In this document: positions 1-8,386 of the stretch, one piece after another
Layout: each line of letters starts with the position of its first letter
How positions within the stretch are numbered: the stretch's first letter is position 1
NCBI GenBank assembly: GCA_017430455.1
Contig: JAFRMX010000020.1
Location: 1 to 64,000 of the forward strand
DNA: 64,000 nucleotides
Source of the DNA: Oscillospiraceae bacterium
Lineage (GTDB): Bacteria > Bacillota > Clostridia > Oscillospirales > Oscillospiraceae
Direction of reading: 5' to 3'
Position numbers and translations under genes: made by a program
Notes under the pieces: generated by a model
The model's input: only the letters and a program-made list of their open reading frames with translations
Databases searched by the model: none
What the model was told of the DNA's origin: nothing

Positions 1-77
1 ATTGAGATTTATTATTCTTTTGTTGGCAAGGTGGACTTGCCCGAATAACCGCCCGACCTATCCGACACAATGCGCAA

Positions 78-674
78 GTGCCGGATAGGAACGGCAAAAT
101 TTTTTACACTTCTATTACTTCTTTATCGCACATCAGTAAAAGGACTGCGATTATAACTATTTTCCTTTTTCTGATAATTGTGATCATACTCATGATGGCA
201 ATTTTCTGGAGCACAGAAAGAATGAGCCGCGCAGCAGAAACTGCTGATATGAAAGTATCGGCAGAGCCTCCCGTATTAGCGCACAGTTCCGATATAGTAC
301 CGATACCGGGTGATATGACAACGCCGAATCCAGACGGTGAGAAATCTGTGACAATGAATTATTCTCTTGATGCAAAGCTTTCTCAGACAAACAGTGTTAT
401 AAATCTTTATTTCCAGAATCCGAACAGTTCAAATCATGATGTTTCACTGGAGCTTGTTGTAATTGATGGGAAAAGTGAAATCGTTATTGCCGAATCCGAA
501 TTGATTAAACCGGGATTTCAGCTGCTCTCAATTCCTTTGGATACAAATTCAGCAGTCCTGGGTAAAGGTGTATATAACGCCAAGTACAGAGTATCTTTTT
601 TTGATTCTGTAACCGGGGAGAAATCACAGATCTCGTCAGAGATAACAGATGTAACACTGACAGTAACAGACTAA
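78..674 (+). CDS. Small membrane-anchored protein of unknown function
   Basis: A 198-residue protein with one strong hydrophobic segment at about residues 24-45, preceded by Lys-Arg, and a hydrophilic C-terminal domain that should lie outside the membrane. The C-terminal part (about 85-198) is rich in alternating hydrophobic and polar residues, with phrases such as LELVVID and YRVSFFDSVTG, which looks like a beta-sandwich. I recognise no family. The chosen start is a GTG. The frame is open back to base 6 but has no other standard initiator, and no good ribosome site precedes the GTG, so the N-terminus is uncertain. The gene converges on proS and shares a bidirectional terminator with it. Its upstream neighbours lie outside the window. 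Confidence 0.6.
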   Translation: MPDRNGKIFYTSITSLSHISKRTAIITIFLFLIIVIILMMAIFWSTERMSRAAETADMKVSAEPPVLAHSSDIVPIPGDMTTPNPDGEKSVTMNYSLDAKLSQTNSVINLYFQNPNSSNHDVSLELVVIDGKSEIVIAESELIKPGFQLLSIPLDTNSAVLGKGVYNAKYRVSFFDSVTGEKSQISSEITDVTLTVTD

Positions 675-707
675 AAAAACAGGGCATCCGAAGATGTCCT
701 GTTTTTT
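674..707. terminator. Bidirectional Rho-independent terminator
   Basis: A 15-bp hairpin with one G-U pair and a CGAA tetraloop, flanked by six A on the left and six T on the right, so it can terminate on both strands. It begins inside the stop codon of the small membrane protein and lies just before the proS stop, as expected between convergent genes. Confidence 0.9.
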
Positions 708-715
708 CTTGAGCT

Positions 716-2152
716 TCAATACGCAACGCCCCAGTATATCATATGTTTTGCTTTCTTTCCGCAACATGCACAGGTCTCACCCAGGTTCTCCTGCTTAAAG
801 GGGATGCATCTTGAGGACATGCCGGCCTTTTCCTTCATGTCGAGCTCGCACTTAAGGTCGCCGCACCACATGGTCTTAACAAATCCTCCGTAATTTTCCT
901 GGAGTTCCTTTGCTTCTTCAAGGGAGTAGGCAGGGCGGATGTTTTTGTCGAGATTGTTTTTTGCCTTGTCATAGAGGCCTTTTTGAACGGCATCGAGAAG
1001 TCTTGGAATTTCGGTTTCAAGCTCTGATAATGAGACAGAAGTTTTCTCGCGGTTATCGCGTCTTACTGCCATGCAACTGCCGTTTTCAATATCTTTAGGC
1101 CCGATCTCCACACGGAGAGGAACACCCTTCATTTCATACTGTGCACATTTCCAGCCGAGGCTGTTATCCGAGGTATCGATCTTTGCGCGGATCCCGAGCG
1201 CTTTAAGCTCCTCATAAAGAGCCTGAGCCTTCTCAAGTACGCCCTCTTTATGTTGGGCGACGGGAACGACGATGACCTGGACAGGGGCTATTTTCGGAGG
1301 CAGCACGAGGCCGTTGTTATCTCCATGCGTCATTATTATCCCGCCGATTACGCGGGTAGAAAGCCCCCAGGAAGTCTGGAAAGGATATTTTTGTTTGTTA
1401 TCTCTGTCTGTAAAGGTGATGTCAAATTGTCTTGCGAATCCATCACCGAAGAAATGTGATGTTCCCGACTGCAGGGCTTTCTTGTCATGCATCATGCACT
1501 CGATCGTATATGTATTGACTGCCCCGGCAAATTTTTCCTTGTCAGTCTTATTGCCTTTTATGACCGGCATTGCAAGATAATTCTCGCAGAGGTCAGCATA
1601 AACATCAAGCTGCTTCAATGTCTCTTCTCTCGCTTCTTCCTCAGTCGCGTGAAGTGTGTGACCTTCCTGCCAGAGGAACTCGCGGCCTCTCAAAAACGGG
1701 CGTGTAGTCTTCTCCCAACGGAGAACAGAGCACCACTGGTTGTAGAGCATAGGGAGATCACGCCAGGAGTGGAGCACATGGCTCCAGTGATCACAGAAAA
1801 GTGTCTCGGAGGTCGGCCGCACGCAGAGCCTCTCGGGGAGTTCCTCATCTCCGCCGTGTGTGACCCAGGCGCACTCGGGGGCAAAGCCCTCAACATGATC
1901 TTTTTCTTTCTGGAGAAGGCTTTCGGGAATGAGTACCGGCATGGAAACATTCTCGTGCCCGCCTTCTTTGAATTTCTTGTCGAGTACATTCTGTATGTTC
2001 TCCCAGATGGCATAGCCATAGGGGCGCATGATGAAAAAGCCCTTAATGCCCGAATAGTCGACCAGCTCCGCCTGTATGCAGACATCCGTGAACCACTGGG
2101 CAAAGTCCTTTTCCATATCGGTGATTCTCTCTACTTTTTTATCGTTTGACAT
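716..2152 (-). CDS. proS: Prolyl-tRNA synthetase, type 3 (archaeal/eukaryote-like)
   Basis: Charges tRNA-Pro with proline in the cytoplasm. The 478 residues match the short archaeal/eukaryote-like ProRS class and not the long bacterial form with an editing insert. Visible features are the class II motif RPTSE (112-116), motif 2 with EFLWQEGHT ending near residue 166, and a motif 3 region containing [13 protein letters not shown]. There is an anticodon-binding domain, then a C-terminal Cys-rich zinc-binding-like domain ending in the typical WGVAY with terminal Tyr. The ATG is preceded on the minus strand by an AGAGGG ribosome site, and a near-consensus promoter lies about 45 bases upstream. 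I see no room for a T-box leader. This ProRS type is common in Clostridia. Confidence 0.97.
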   Translation of the reverse strand: MSNDKKVERITDMEKDFAQWFTDVCIQAELVDYSGIKGFFIMRPYGYAIWENIQNVLDKKFKEGGHENVSMPVLIPESLLQKEKDHVEGFAPECAWVTHGGDEELPERLCVRPTSETLFCDHWSHVLHSWRDLPMLYNQWCSVLRWEKTTRPFLRGREFLWQEGHTLHATEEEAREETLKQLDVYADLCENYLAMPVIKGNKTDKEKFAGAVNTYTIECMMHDKKALQSGTSHFFGDGFARQFDITFTDRDNKQKYPFQTSWGLSTRVIGGIIMTHGDNNGLVLPPKIAPVQVIVVPVAQHKEGVLEKAQALYEELKALGIRAKIDTSDNSLGWKCAQYEMKGVPLRVEIGPKDIENGSCMAVRRDNREKTSVSLSELETEIPRLLDAVQKGLYDKAKNNLDKNIRPAYSLEEAKELQENYGGFVKTMWCGDLKCELDMKEKAGMSSRCIPFKQENLGETCACCGKKAKHMIYWGVAY

Positions 2153-2194
2153 GTTGAAGATCCCTCTTAAATCGCTTTTTTGTGTAACACGGGT

Positions 2195-2223
2195 ATTTTA
2201 TATTCAGCCTCAAGACTTGTCAA
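2195..2223 (-). promoter_or_regulatory. Sigma-A promoter of proS
   Basis: On the minus strand TTGACA (2223-2218) and TAAAAT (2200-2195) are separated by exactly 17 bases. A start point near 2188 gives a leader of about 36 bases before the proS ATG. It is placed back to back with the promoter of the divergent HAAS operon. Confidence 0.85.
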
Positions 2224-2245
2224 TAGCGGCATCCTCAAATTTCCC

Positions 2246-2274
2246 TTGACCGTAAAAGCCGATTTTAATATAAT
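2246..2274 (+). promoter_or_regulatory. Sigma-A promoter of the HAAS-pheB operon
   Basis: TTGACC (2246-2251) and TATAAT (2269-2274) are separated by 17 bases, a near-perfect housekeeping promoter. The expected start near 2281 leaves a leader of only about 18 bases before the GTG at 2299, which matters for choosing the start of the next gene. Confidence 0.88.
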
Positions 2275-2298
2275 ATCTGTGTATGTTCTGAAAAGAAG

Positions 2299-3201
2299 GT
2301 GAACAAAATCAACAAAAAACAATTCCTTGCAGAGCTGGGAAGACTCCTGACTTTTATGTCCGAAGAGGACAGAAAGACAGCGCTGGACATCTATGGAGAC
2401 ATGTTCGACGATTCCCCGGATGAGCAGGCCCTGACGGGATTTTTGATTTCTCCGACCAGACAGGCCGTGTACATGGCGCGCGCCTACAACAAGAAGCCGG
2501 AGAGCACTTTTGACCCGATGAAAGAATACGGTGAAGAGCCTGAAGAGCCTGAAGACGAGAGGCCCGGATACATAAAGGCACTTGACCATGCAAGGGCAGA
2601 GGCCGAAAAAGCCGGAATCGTGACTCCTTATTCCTTTGCTGAGCCTGAATCGGAAGATTCATTGGAAGAGACAGAACCGGAAGAACTTCAGGAGGCCGAC
2701 GACTCTCTGCTTTCGAAGGACACTGAAAGCGAAGAGACGGAAGAGACTGAAGAATCGGAAGAGCCTGTGAAAAACGTGGAGACGGTTGAAGACGAAGAAA
2801 ACGACGACGATGAGCCCACAGAGACCGGGAAGACTAAAATAAATCAGGTTTCGAAAGGTAAAACAGTAAAGAAAAGGCCATTGCTTTTATTATTGTTTTT
2901 ATTGATCTTCATACCTTTGGGACTCCTCGGTATCGTATGCCTTATAGGTTTCGCGGCTGTGGCCCTGGCTTGCGGTGCAGCAGCATGTGCTCTCGGGATA
3001 TTTGGTGTGAGAGCGGCACTGACGGGATTTCCGATCGTTGCGGACGTTATAATCATACTCGGAGCAGCGCTTATCGCCCTTGCACTCGGTCTTTTGTTCT
3101 TCTGGATATTCATTTGGCTGCTCTTCAGCGTGATCCCGGGGTTAATAAAAGAAATTGCCGGCCTCGGAAAGCGCTGGTACCTGAAGGAGGTAGATGCCTG
3201 A
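2299..3201 (+). CDS. HAAS-domain multi-pass membrane protein (DUF1700-like)
   Basis: The N-terminal 75 residues match the HAAS helical domain (KKQFLAELGRLL, then an acidic helix), which in Firmicutes is thought to act as a sensor or assembly module in membrane stress and PadR-linked systems. A very acidic linker of about 100 residues (Glu/Asp/Thr rich) follows, then a C-terminal block of three to four hydrophobic segments from about residue 195. The annotated GTG overlaps the AAGGTG ribosome-site sequence itself, so spacing is too short. An ATC at 2308, six bases after that site, would give MNKKQFL, the usual start of this family. No PadR regulator is visible next to it. It leads an operon with a small membrane protein and pheB. 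Confidence 0.75.
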   Translation: MNKINKKQFLAELGRLLTFMSEEDRKTALDIYGDMFDDSPDEQALTGFLISPTRQAVYMARAYNKKPESTFDPMKEYGEEPEEPEDERPGYIKALDHARAEAEKAGIVTPYSFAEPESEDSLEETEPEELQEADDSLLSKDTESEETEETEESEEPVKNVETVEDEENDDDEPTETGKTKINQVSKGKTVKKRPLLLLLFLLIFIPLGLLGIVCLIGFAAVALACGAAACALGIFGVRAALTGFPIVADVIIILGAALIALALGLLFFWIFIWLLFSVIPGLIKEIAGLGKRWYLKEVDA

Positions 3202-3414
3202 ATGAATGACGGATGGAGAGTAATAATGACGGTCGTGATGGTCTGTCTGCTCCTGGGCGCCGTGGCCATCGGAGTGGGCTTTGTGACTGGAGGAAGTATG
3301 GACAGAATAGAGACCGGACTTGAAACACAATACCACATAAGCACACTTATCGAGACCTACCGGAATTATATTCCGGAGCTTGTCTCGCAGTATCTGTGGC
3401 CGCTGAATACATGA
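3202..3414 (+). CDS. Small single-pass membrane protein
   Basis: A 70-residue protein with one transmembrane segment at about residues 8-29 (small and hydrophobic, Gly-rich at its end) and a short polar C-terminal tail with two Tyr-rich stretches. The ATG directly follows the stop of the HAAS gene, and a GGAGG lies 13 bases upstream, so it is probably translated by coupling. Its last bases overlap the pheB start as ATGA. The function is unknown. Position suggests it works with the HAAS protein at the membrane. Confidence 0.65.
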   Translation: MNDGWRVIMTVVMVCLLLGAVAIGVGFVTGGSMDRIETGLETQYHISTLIETYRNYIPELVSQYLWPLNT

Positions 3415-3845
3415 AATCGAAGTACTACATAATAGAAGAATCGGCACTTCCGGAGATATTTGAAAAAGTCCTCAAAGCAAAGGAACTTTTGGAAACCGGT
3501 GAGGCAAAGACGGTTGCCCAGGCTGCGGAAAGTGTGAACTTGAGCCGCAGTGCTTTCTACAAATACAGGGATCTTATACAGCCTCTGATAAACTTCAAGA
3601 CCGAGTCCGTAGTCACTTTTCACGTGACGCTTCATGACAGACCGGGGGTGCTTTCAAAGCTCCTGTCAGTATTTCAGGAGAGCGGAACGAACATTCTGAC
3701 GATCAACCAGAGCATTCCGCTCAACGGAACGGCGCTGGTCACCATCTCAGTGATGATGGGGGACTCGGACACAGGTCCGGAGAACCTTATCGATAAAATG
3801 GAACAGTCCGAAGGCGTTATCAAAGTGGACTTTATGGCGGGATGA
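3411..3845 (+). CDS. pheB: PheB-type ACT domain protein
   Basis: A 144-residue protein of the PheB/UPF0735 family. The first 60 residues hold a helix-turn-helix-like segment (AQAAESVNLSRSAFYKYRD) and the C-terminal 75 residues an ACT domain, a small-molecule, usually amino-acid, binding fold (HDRPGVLSKLLSVFQE). ACT proteins of this type are linked to aromatic amino-acid metabolism, but their exact role is not settled. I use the ATG at 3411, which overlaps the stop of the preceding gene in an ATGA. A GTG 15 bases upstream is also in frame but lies inside that gene. A terminator follows closely. Confidence 0.88.
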   Translation: MKSKYYIIEESALPEIFEKVLKAKELLETGEAKTVAQAAESVNLSRSAFYKYRDLIQPLINFKTESVVTFHVTLHDRPGVLSKLLSVFQESGTNILTINQSIPLNGTALVTISVMMGDSDTGPENLIDKMEQSEGVIKVDFMAG

Positions 3846-3849
3846 TATA

Positions 3850-3874
3850 AAGCCTCCCCAGCAGGGAGGCTTTT
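3850..3874 (+). terminator. Rho-independent terminator after pheB
   Basis: A 9-bp GC-rich perfect stem (AAGCCTCCC/GGGAGGCTT) with a 5-base loop, followed by TTTTG. It ends only 19 bases before the next start codon, and no separate strong promoter fits between. The downstream pair may therefore depend on read-through, or on a weak promoter overlapping the hairpin (a TATAAA lies at 3846-3851). Confidence 0.8.
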
Positions 3875-3893
3875 GCATTTAAAGGAACTATTT

Positions 3894-5021
3894 ATGACGG
3901 AAATTTACCTTATAAGGCACGCTCAAGCGGAAGGCAACATATACAGATTTATGCAGGGCCACTGGGACGGAGATGTCACGGAAACCGGGCGATACCAAAT
4001 CAAGGCTCTGGCCGAAAAGCTTAAAGACATAAAGATCGATGCTGTCTACTCGAGTGATTTAAAGAGAGCCTTTCTGACCGCTCAGGCGGCACTTAAGTAT
4101 CACCCGGAGATCAGGATAAATACTGATAAAAGAATAAGGGAGATAAACTTAGGGCCATGGGAAGGAGTGCCTTTTGGAAATCTCTATTATCATCACCAAG
4201 AGGAGATGACACTTTTTTTAAGTGATTCCCCGGATTGGCATATTGAAGGAGCAGAGACGTTCGAGCAGGTCACGCACCGAGCTTATGAAGCGCTTTGTGA
4301 GATAGCAAGAAGGCACGAAGGACAGAGTGTCGTTATAGTGAGCCATGGTGTTACCCTCAGGTGCCTGCAATCCAGGATGATGGGTGTGACGATAGACAAG
4401 GCAAAGGATCTCCCGATTTCTAAAAATACAGGAATATCTCATTACTTTTTTCAAAACGGCGTCTTTACACCGGATTATATCGGGGATTCATCGCACCTCA
4501 ATGTCCTTGGAGGAGAACTCAAAAAGGAACCGCTTGCATTTGGCGGAGTTTTTTTCAGGTTTGAGGCTGAGGATCCTGCACAGATGGAAGCTTATTACAA
4601 GTCCTGTTATGAAGATTCCTGGTATTTTGCCCACCGGAATACGGAGCATTTTAACGCCGACACCTACTTTAGAAGCGCCGTTTTGCATTACCGGAAGGAT
4701 AAAGACTCGATAATAAAGATATATGAAGGCAACGAAGAAGCAGGACTTCTGGATCTCGATCCCGAGAGAGGGAAAAAGGACGATTGCGGTTGGATAAGTC
4801 TTCTGTACTTAAAGGAAGAATACCGCGGAAGAGGACTCGGCATTCAGGCGCTCGGGCAGGCTGTGATGCATTTCAGAAAACTCGGAAGGACAAGACTGAG
4901 GCTTTTTGCTGCCGAGAGCAATGCTCCGGCTCTCAGTTTTTACAGAAAGCACGGATTTAAAGAAGTCGGGTTTGAGACGGCAGCGGACGGGAATATCCTT
5001 TTGATGGAAAGAGGGATCTGA
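3894..5021 (+). CDS. Histidine phosphatase fused to GNAT acetyltransferase
   Basis: Two enzymes in one chain. Residues 1-200 form a phosphoglycerate-mutase-like histidine phosphatase: the phospho-accepting His in LIRHAQAEGN (His9), Glu90 in LGPWEG and the second His in VSHG (His151) are all present. Residues 215-375 form a GNAT N-acetyltransferase with the acetyl-CoA loop RGRGLG (311-316) and the C-terminal SFYRKHGF motif. The substrates are unknown, and a joint role in removing a phosphate and acetylating a small molecule is only inference. ATG at 3894 has AAAGGA nine bases upstream. An in-frame TTG at 3873 lies in the terminator and is unlikely. The stop overlaps the next ATG (TGATG). Confidence 0.88.
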   Translation: MTEIYLIRHAQAEGNIYRFMQGHWDGDVTETGRYQIKALAEKLKDIKIDAVYSSDLKRAFLTAQAALKYHPEIRINTDKRIREINLGPWEGVPFGNLYYHHQEEMTLFLSDSPDWHIEGAETFEQVTHRAYEALCEIARRHEGQSVVIVSHGVTLRCLQSRMMGVTIDKAKDLPISKNTGISHYFFQNGVFTPDYIGDSSHLNVLGGELKKEPLAFGGVFFRFEAEDPAQMEAYYKSCYEDSWYFAHRNTEHFNADTYFRSAVLHYRKDKDSIIKIYEGNEEAGLLDLDPERGKKDDCGWISLLYLKEEYRGRGLGIQALGQAVMHFRKLGRTRLRLFAAESNAPALSFYRKHGFKEVGFETAADGNILLMERGI

Positions 5022-6118
5022 TGTGGCATGATAAGGTAAAGATCGAAAAGCTCAACCCCGGCCATGAAAGAAGGATACTTGTCGTGTCCGATATCCACGC
5101 AAATCTTCTCTATTTTGAGGGTGCTTTAAAAAAAGCAGATTATGATCCTGAACAGGATGAACTGGTTATAGCCGGAGATTTTCTTGAGAAGGGCAGTGAC
5201 AACCTCGCTGTTTTAGAGAAGATAATAGCGATGGCGAAGGAGGGGCACACACATGTGCTCTCCGGAAACTGCGACACCTGGGCGGAGCTTTTCAAATGGG
5301 GAGCGGAGGCAGACTCCAGGCTCCTGCAGTATTTCAGGTACAGGCGGTCGGGGCTCATATGGGAAATGAGCAGAGCACTCGGATTTGATCTGATGACAAC
5401 AGATGAACTCGGGCCTGTAAAGGAAAAGCTGTTCGAGGCCTATCCTGAGCATTGGCGGTTTCTCTCCGATCTTCCGGCCGTAATAGAGTCAGAGCATTAT
5501 ATTTTTGCACACAGCGCCGTTCTGCCCGGGAAAGCATTGGAAGAGCACACGGGACAAGAGGTCATGAAGACCGACAGGTTCTACAATCTCGGATATTCCT
5601 TTCCCAAGTGGGTAATAGTCGGGCATACTCCGGTCTGCCTTTATACAGAGAAGCTTGTGTGTGCAAACCCGCTGATAGACAGAGAGCGGAAGATAATCTC
5701 CATAGACGGAGGCTGTGTTCTGAAGGATGATGGCCAGCTTAATGTGCTTGTGATCCCTTTTGAAGGGAGCGAGGACTTTTCCTGGGAGTATTATGACAGC
5801 TTTCCGGAAAGAGAGGTTTTGGACTATCAGAATGAAAACAGGGATTCATACTATATCCGATGGGGTGACAGTGAGGTTGAAGTGCTCGAGAGGGGCGAAG
5901 AATTCTCGCATTGCAGACATCTCAGGACCGGATACGAGATGGATATTCTGACGAAGTACCTTTTTACCGGAGATAAGGTTACGCGCTGCAACGACTGTAC
6001 GGACTATATCCTCCCTCTGAGGCCCGGTGACACAGTTTCAGTTGTGGAGGAGTGTTCGAATGGGTATTTTGTCAAACACAACGGAATCTCCGGCTGGTAT
6101 TACGGGAGACTGAAATAA
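5021..6118 (+). CDS. Metallophosphoesterase with C-terminal SH3-like tail
   Basis: A calcineurin-like metallophosphatase. The metal ligands are visible in order: SDIHAN (Asp24, His26), GDFLEKG (Asp53), GNCDTW (Asn83; the usual GNHD has Cys in place of His), a later HS, and GHTP. Domain length to about residue 250 fits protein-phosphatase or diadenosine-tetraphosphatase-like members. The last 65 residues (from about 300) look like an added SH3-type domain, ending in GYFVKHNGISGWYYGRLK. It is translationally coupled to the phosphatase-GNAT fusion by a one-base overlap, so the two probably act on related phosphorylated molecules. The substrate is unknown. Confidence 0.85.
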   Translation: MWHDKVKIEKLNPGHERRILVVSDIHANLLYFEGALKKADYDPEQDELVIAGDFLEKGSDNLAVLEKIIAMAKEGHTHVLSGNCDTWAELFKWGAEADSRLLQYFRYRRSGLIWEMSRALGFDLMTTDELGPVKEKLFEAYPEHWRFLSDLPAVIESEHYIFAHSAVLPGKALEEHTGQEVMKTDRFYNLGYSFPKWVIVGHTPVCLYTEKLVCANPLIDRERKIISIDGGCVLKDDGQLNVLVIPFEGSEDFSWEYYDSFPEREVLDYQNENRDSYYIRWGDSEVEVLERGEEFSHCRHLRTGYEMDILTKYLFTGDKVTRCNDCTDYILPLRPGDTVSVVEECSNGYFVKHNGISGWYYGRLK

Positions 6119-6183
6119 AAAACTGCCGCAAAAAAGCATATATTCATAATAAAGTTTTGATTCGCACTGATTTAAAAGTACTG

Positions 6184-6232
6184 AAAAAAGAATACCGCTC
6201 TGTTGTATAGCAGCAGACCGGTATTCTTTTTT
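6184..6232 (+). terminator. Rho-independent terminator after the metallophosphoesterase
   Basis: A 14-bp outer stem (AAAAAAGAATACCG with its complement) with an inner CTGTTG/CAGCAG stem, ending in a T-run. The A-run on the left makes it usable from both strands. Confidence 0.85.
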
Positions 6233-6486
6233 TATTTATTATCATGTATATCTATGATTATTCAAGAGAATAAAGTAGCAAGGTTTTATACTAATATCCA
6301 TGCTGGGTTCAGTTTTTTTACTAATTTGCAAGGTGTTCACAGATCCGAACCTGCACTAATTTTTGAACCGGCTTGTAGAGAATTCATCCCGAACCAAAGA
6401 TCACATTTAGTGTGAGATGCGAGTATTCATGCTATGTTGTTATATCGTTGGATGAATGGCGACAACTACCGATGTCAATAATTTTT
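6233..6486. other. Non-coding stretch between convergent genes
   Basis: AT-rich sequence with no credible gene. A 70-codon frame at 6203-6415 starts inside the terminator, has no ribosome site and has no protein-like pattern. I see no repeat, promoter or RNA structure beyond the preceding terminator. Confidence 0.6.
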
Positions 6487-7992
6487 CTATCTTTTATTAT
6501 TATACAACGCATAGCTTTCATTGTCATAAACGAGAAGGTAGTCCGTTTCTAATAGTTGTTCCAAAAATAAAGGCAAATCACCTCCCTCTTCCGGTAACAC
6601 AAGCCAGGCGGGAGGATCAGAAATAAAGGTCTTTTTTAAATCGTCATATATTTCGGGCATTAAAGAAATATAATGATTTTGCCAACCACAATATTTTATA
6701 CAGGGAAAGAGATCAGCATAGGTATACCAAGAGGGATTTATGTTATAACAGAAGACAGAATCTTTGTCTTCCTCAGGAATCTTTGATGAAATATCTTCTA
6801 CTACTTGAGAGATATTATATCTATCTTGCAGGAAAAGATGTGAATATGCTGCCCATGAATAATAATCAAATAGCGAATAAGAAGATATGAGCATAACCAC
6901 CACCAAGACAATTGCCAATAATTCTTTCTTCCCTACTTTGATGCGCACTGATTCAGTGATTGAAATCTCACCAAGTACAAGCAAGGGAATCGCCAGTGTA
7001 TAATAATGGATATAATTATTCCCTGAAGCTATTGCAATAAAAGTAAACAGTCCTCCCAAAAAAGCAAGCAACCGCTCACGCCAAGTTCTCCAACCGAGGA
7101 GGATGGGGATGCTGCATGGAACAGCAAGTAATAAAAGAAGTTGCTTCTGGTCGCTGATAATTGTTTCTGCCACATGCTGTGTAAAAGATTTTTCAGCAGA
7201 GTACTTAATACCTAAAATAAATACGGCATTTAGCATTTCGTGTAATAAGCCCTTATAGCTATAATACAGAACTGCTGGTGCTAAAGAGATTATTAGGCCG
7301 ACTAGAAACATGATAATGCAAATACTAAGTTCCTTGAGTTGAGATTTCTTAATTAGATTGATCACAATTACAAGAATCATTGCACAAATAAAGGCTGCAT
7401 TCGTTATTCTAATCATTACAAGCAATCCAAAGCAAAACCCGAACCATACTCCCGCATACCAGAATATATCTTTTTGATAAAATTTACTGGGAGCTTCACT
7501 TTTATCAAAGTATACCAGGCAGATATAGAGACAAGAAAGGAGCGGAATTAATGAGAACTCTTCAGTAAGGTTTCCTCCTTCAAACGTAAAACTTGCAATA
7601 AATGCCAGTATTAGTAATAAACATATTTGTATATACCGATTCGAAATATTATAGTGATCAAATATTTTACAAATAATGATTAGCACACAGAGCAAATTGA
7701 TCCACTGAACAATAAATATTCCTAAACGCCCATAGGATATTCGTTGCCCAATAAATTCAATGAAGAACAAAAAAGGTCCTTTCATATCAAAAAAATCACG
7801 ATAAGGAAGATACCCTTTTGTTATACCTTGACCGACAAGGCGGAAAAAAGCAGCATCAGAACCATTTTCACAATGGGATAATGGAGAAGTATAATAAGAA
7901 AACACTGCAAGAAATAAAAGTGATGCAAAACTGAGAAAAAAGAAAAACAGCAATCTTGAAAATGCCGTTCGTTCCTTTTCACAATGGTACAT
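6487..7992 (-). CDS. GT-C-type multi-pass membrane protein (probable glycosyltransferase)
   Basis: About eleven hydrophobic segments and a soluble C-terminal region of about 100 residues. Near the N-terminus an acidic phrase (PYRDFFDMKGPFLFF) lies in the first extracellular loop, as in PMT/ArnT-like GT-C enzymes that use polyprenyl-phosphate sugars and have an Asp in this loop. The substrate is unknown. I start at the ATG at 7992, which has a strong AGAGGAGAGG ribosome site. An in-frame ATG at 8091 has none. The gene is clearly richer in A+T than its neighbours, uses many ATA/TTA codons and stands alone between two terminators, all signs of acquisition from elsewhere. It may serve the nearby polysaccharide locus, but the strand and spacing do not tie it to one. 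Confidence 0.78.
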   Translation of the reverse strand: MYHCEKERTAFSRLLFFFFLSFASLLFLAVFSYYTSPLSHCENGSDAAFFRLVGQGITKGYLPYRDFFDMKGPFLFFIEFIGQRISYGRLGIFIVQWINLLCVLIIICKIFDHYNISNRYIQICLLLILAFIASFTFEGGNLTEEFSLIPLLSCLYICLVYFDKSEAPSKFYQKDIFWYAGVWFGFCFGLLVMIRITNAAFICAMILVIVINLIKKSQLKELSICIIMFLVGLIISLAPAVLYYSYKGLLHEMLNAVFILGIKYSAEKSFTQHVAETIISDQKQLLLLLAVPCSIPILLGWRTWRERLLAFLGGLFTFIAIASGNNYIHYYTLAIPLLVLGEISITESVRIKVGKKELLAIVLVVVMLISSYSLFDYYSWAAYSHLFLQDRYNISQVVEDISSKIPEEDKDSVFCYNINPSWYTYADLFPCIKYCGWQNHYISLMPEIYDDLKKTFISDPPAWLVLPEEGGDLPLFLEQLLETDYLLVYDNESYALYNNKR

Positions 7993-8135
7993 TTCATCCT
8001 CTCCTCTGTCAAAGTTTAGGTGAGCAGTATACTGTATCAAGCTTGAAAGAAGAAATCTGTTTGCTTCTTTTTTTTCTTTTGGTAGATACATTTAAATTCA
8101 TCAGTACTCTATCACAGTCGTTATTCATTGTCTAT

Positions 8136-8163
8136 ATTTTAAAACAAGGAGTATCTTTTTCAA
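8136..8163 (-). promoter_or_regulatory. Probable promoter of the GT-C gene
   Basis: Minus-strand TTGAAA (8163-8158) and TAAAAT (8141-8136) are separated by 16 bases. A start near 8129 leaves a leader of about 137 bases to the ATG at 7992. Confidence 0.6.
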
Positions 8164-8241
8164 ATCAGGATTTCGAGTCGAAACATTGACTTATAAAGTA
8201 ATGTTATATTATTCATAAAGAATTATGATTATTGAAAGATG

Positions 8242-8287
8242 ACAAGGGGGAATAGTTCTTCACATAAACAGAACTATTCCCCCTTGT
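8242..8287 (-). terminator. Perfect 18-bp inverted repeat, likely terminator of the dgt-dnaG-rpoD transcript
   Basis: Two perfectly complementary 18-base arms around a 10-base loop, about 100 bases past the rpoD stop. On the minus strand, the direction of rpoD, no T-run follows the stem. TTTT follows on the plus strand. The position argues for an end-of-operon or RNA-stabilising hairpin, but the orientation of termination is not certain. Confidence 0.6.
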
Positions 8288-8386
8288 TTTGTCCAGCCTG
8301 TTAGATGGATGCTCACGACATTTCGTTCAAAACTGACTTATGAGTATTCATCTTTCGACTCTGGTATTATATTCAATATATCTGTC

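Larger units (their letters stand above)
7993..8386. other. Intergenic region holding a promoter and an inverted repeat
   Basis: Between rpoD and the AT-rich GT-C gene. It holds the GT-C promoter and a perfect 18-bp inverted repeat, both listed separately. The rest is AT-rich without a gene. Confidence 0.6.

Noticed and set aside
1487-2149. A 220-codon frame antisense to proS
   Set aside because: No ribosome site or family pattern; proS is intact on the other strand.
2153-2298. T-box or other riboswitch before proS
   Set aside because: The leader from the visible promoter is only about 36 bases, too short for such a structure.
6203-6415. A 70-codon plus-strand frame in the gap before the GT-C gene
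   Set aside because: It begins inside the terminator, has no ribosome site and no conserved look.
8089-8091. Upstream ATG as start of the GT-C gene
   Set aside because: No ribosome site precedes it, whereas the ATG at 7992 has a strong one.
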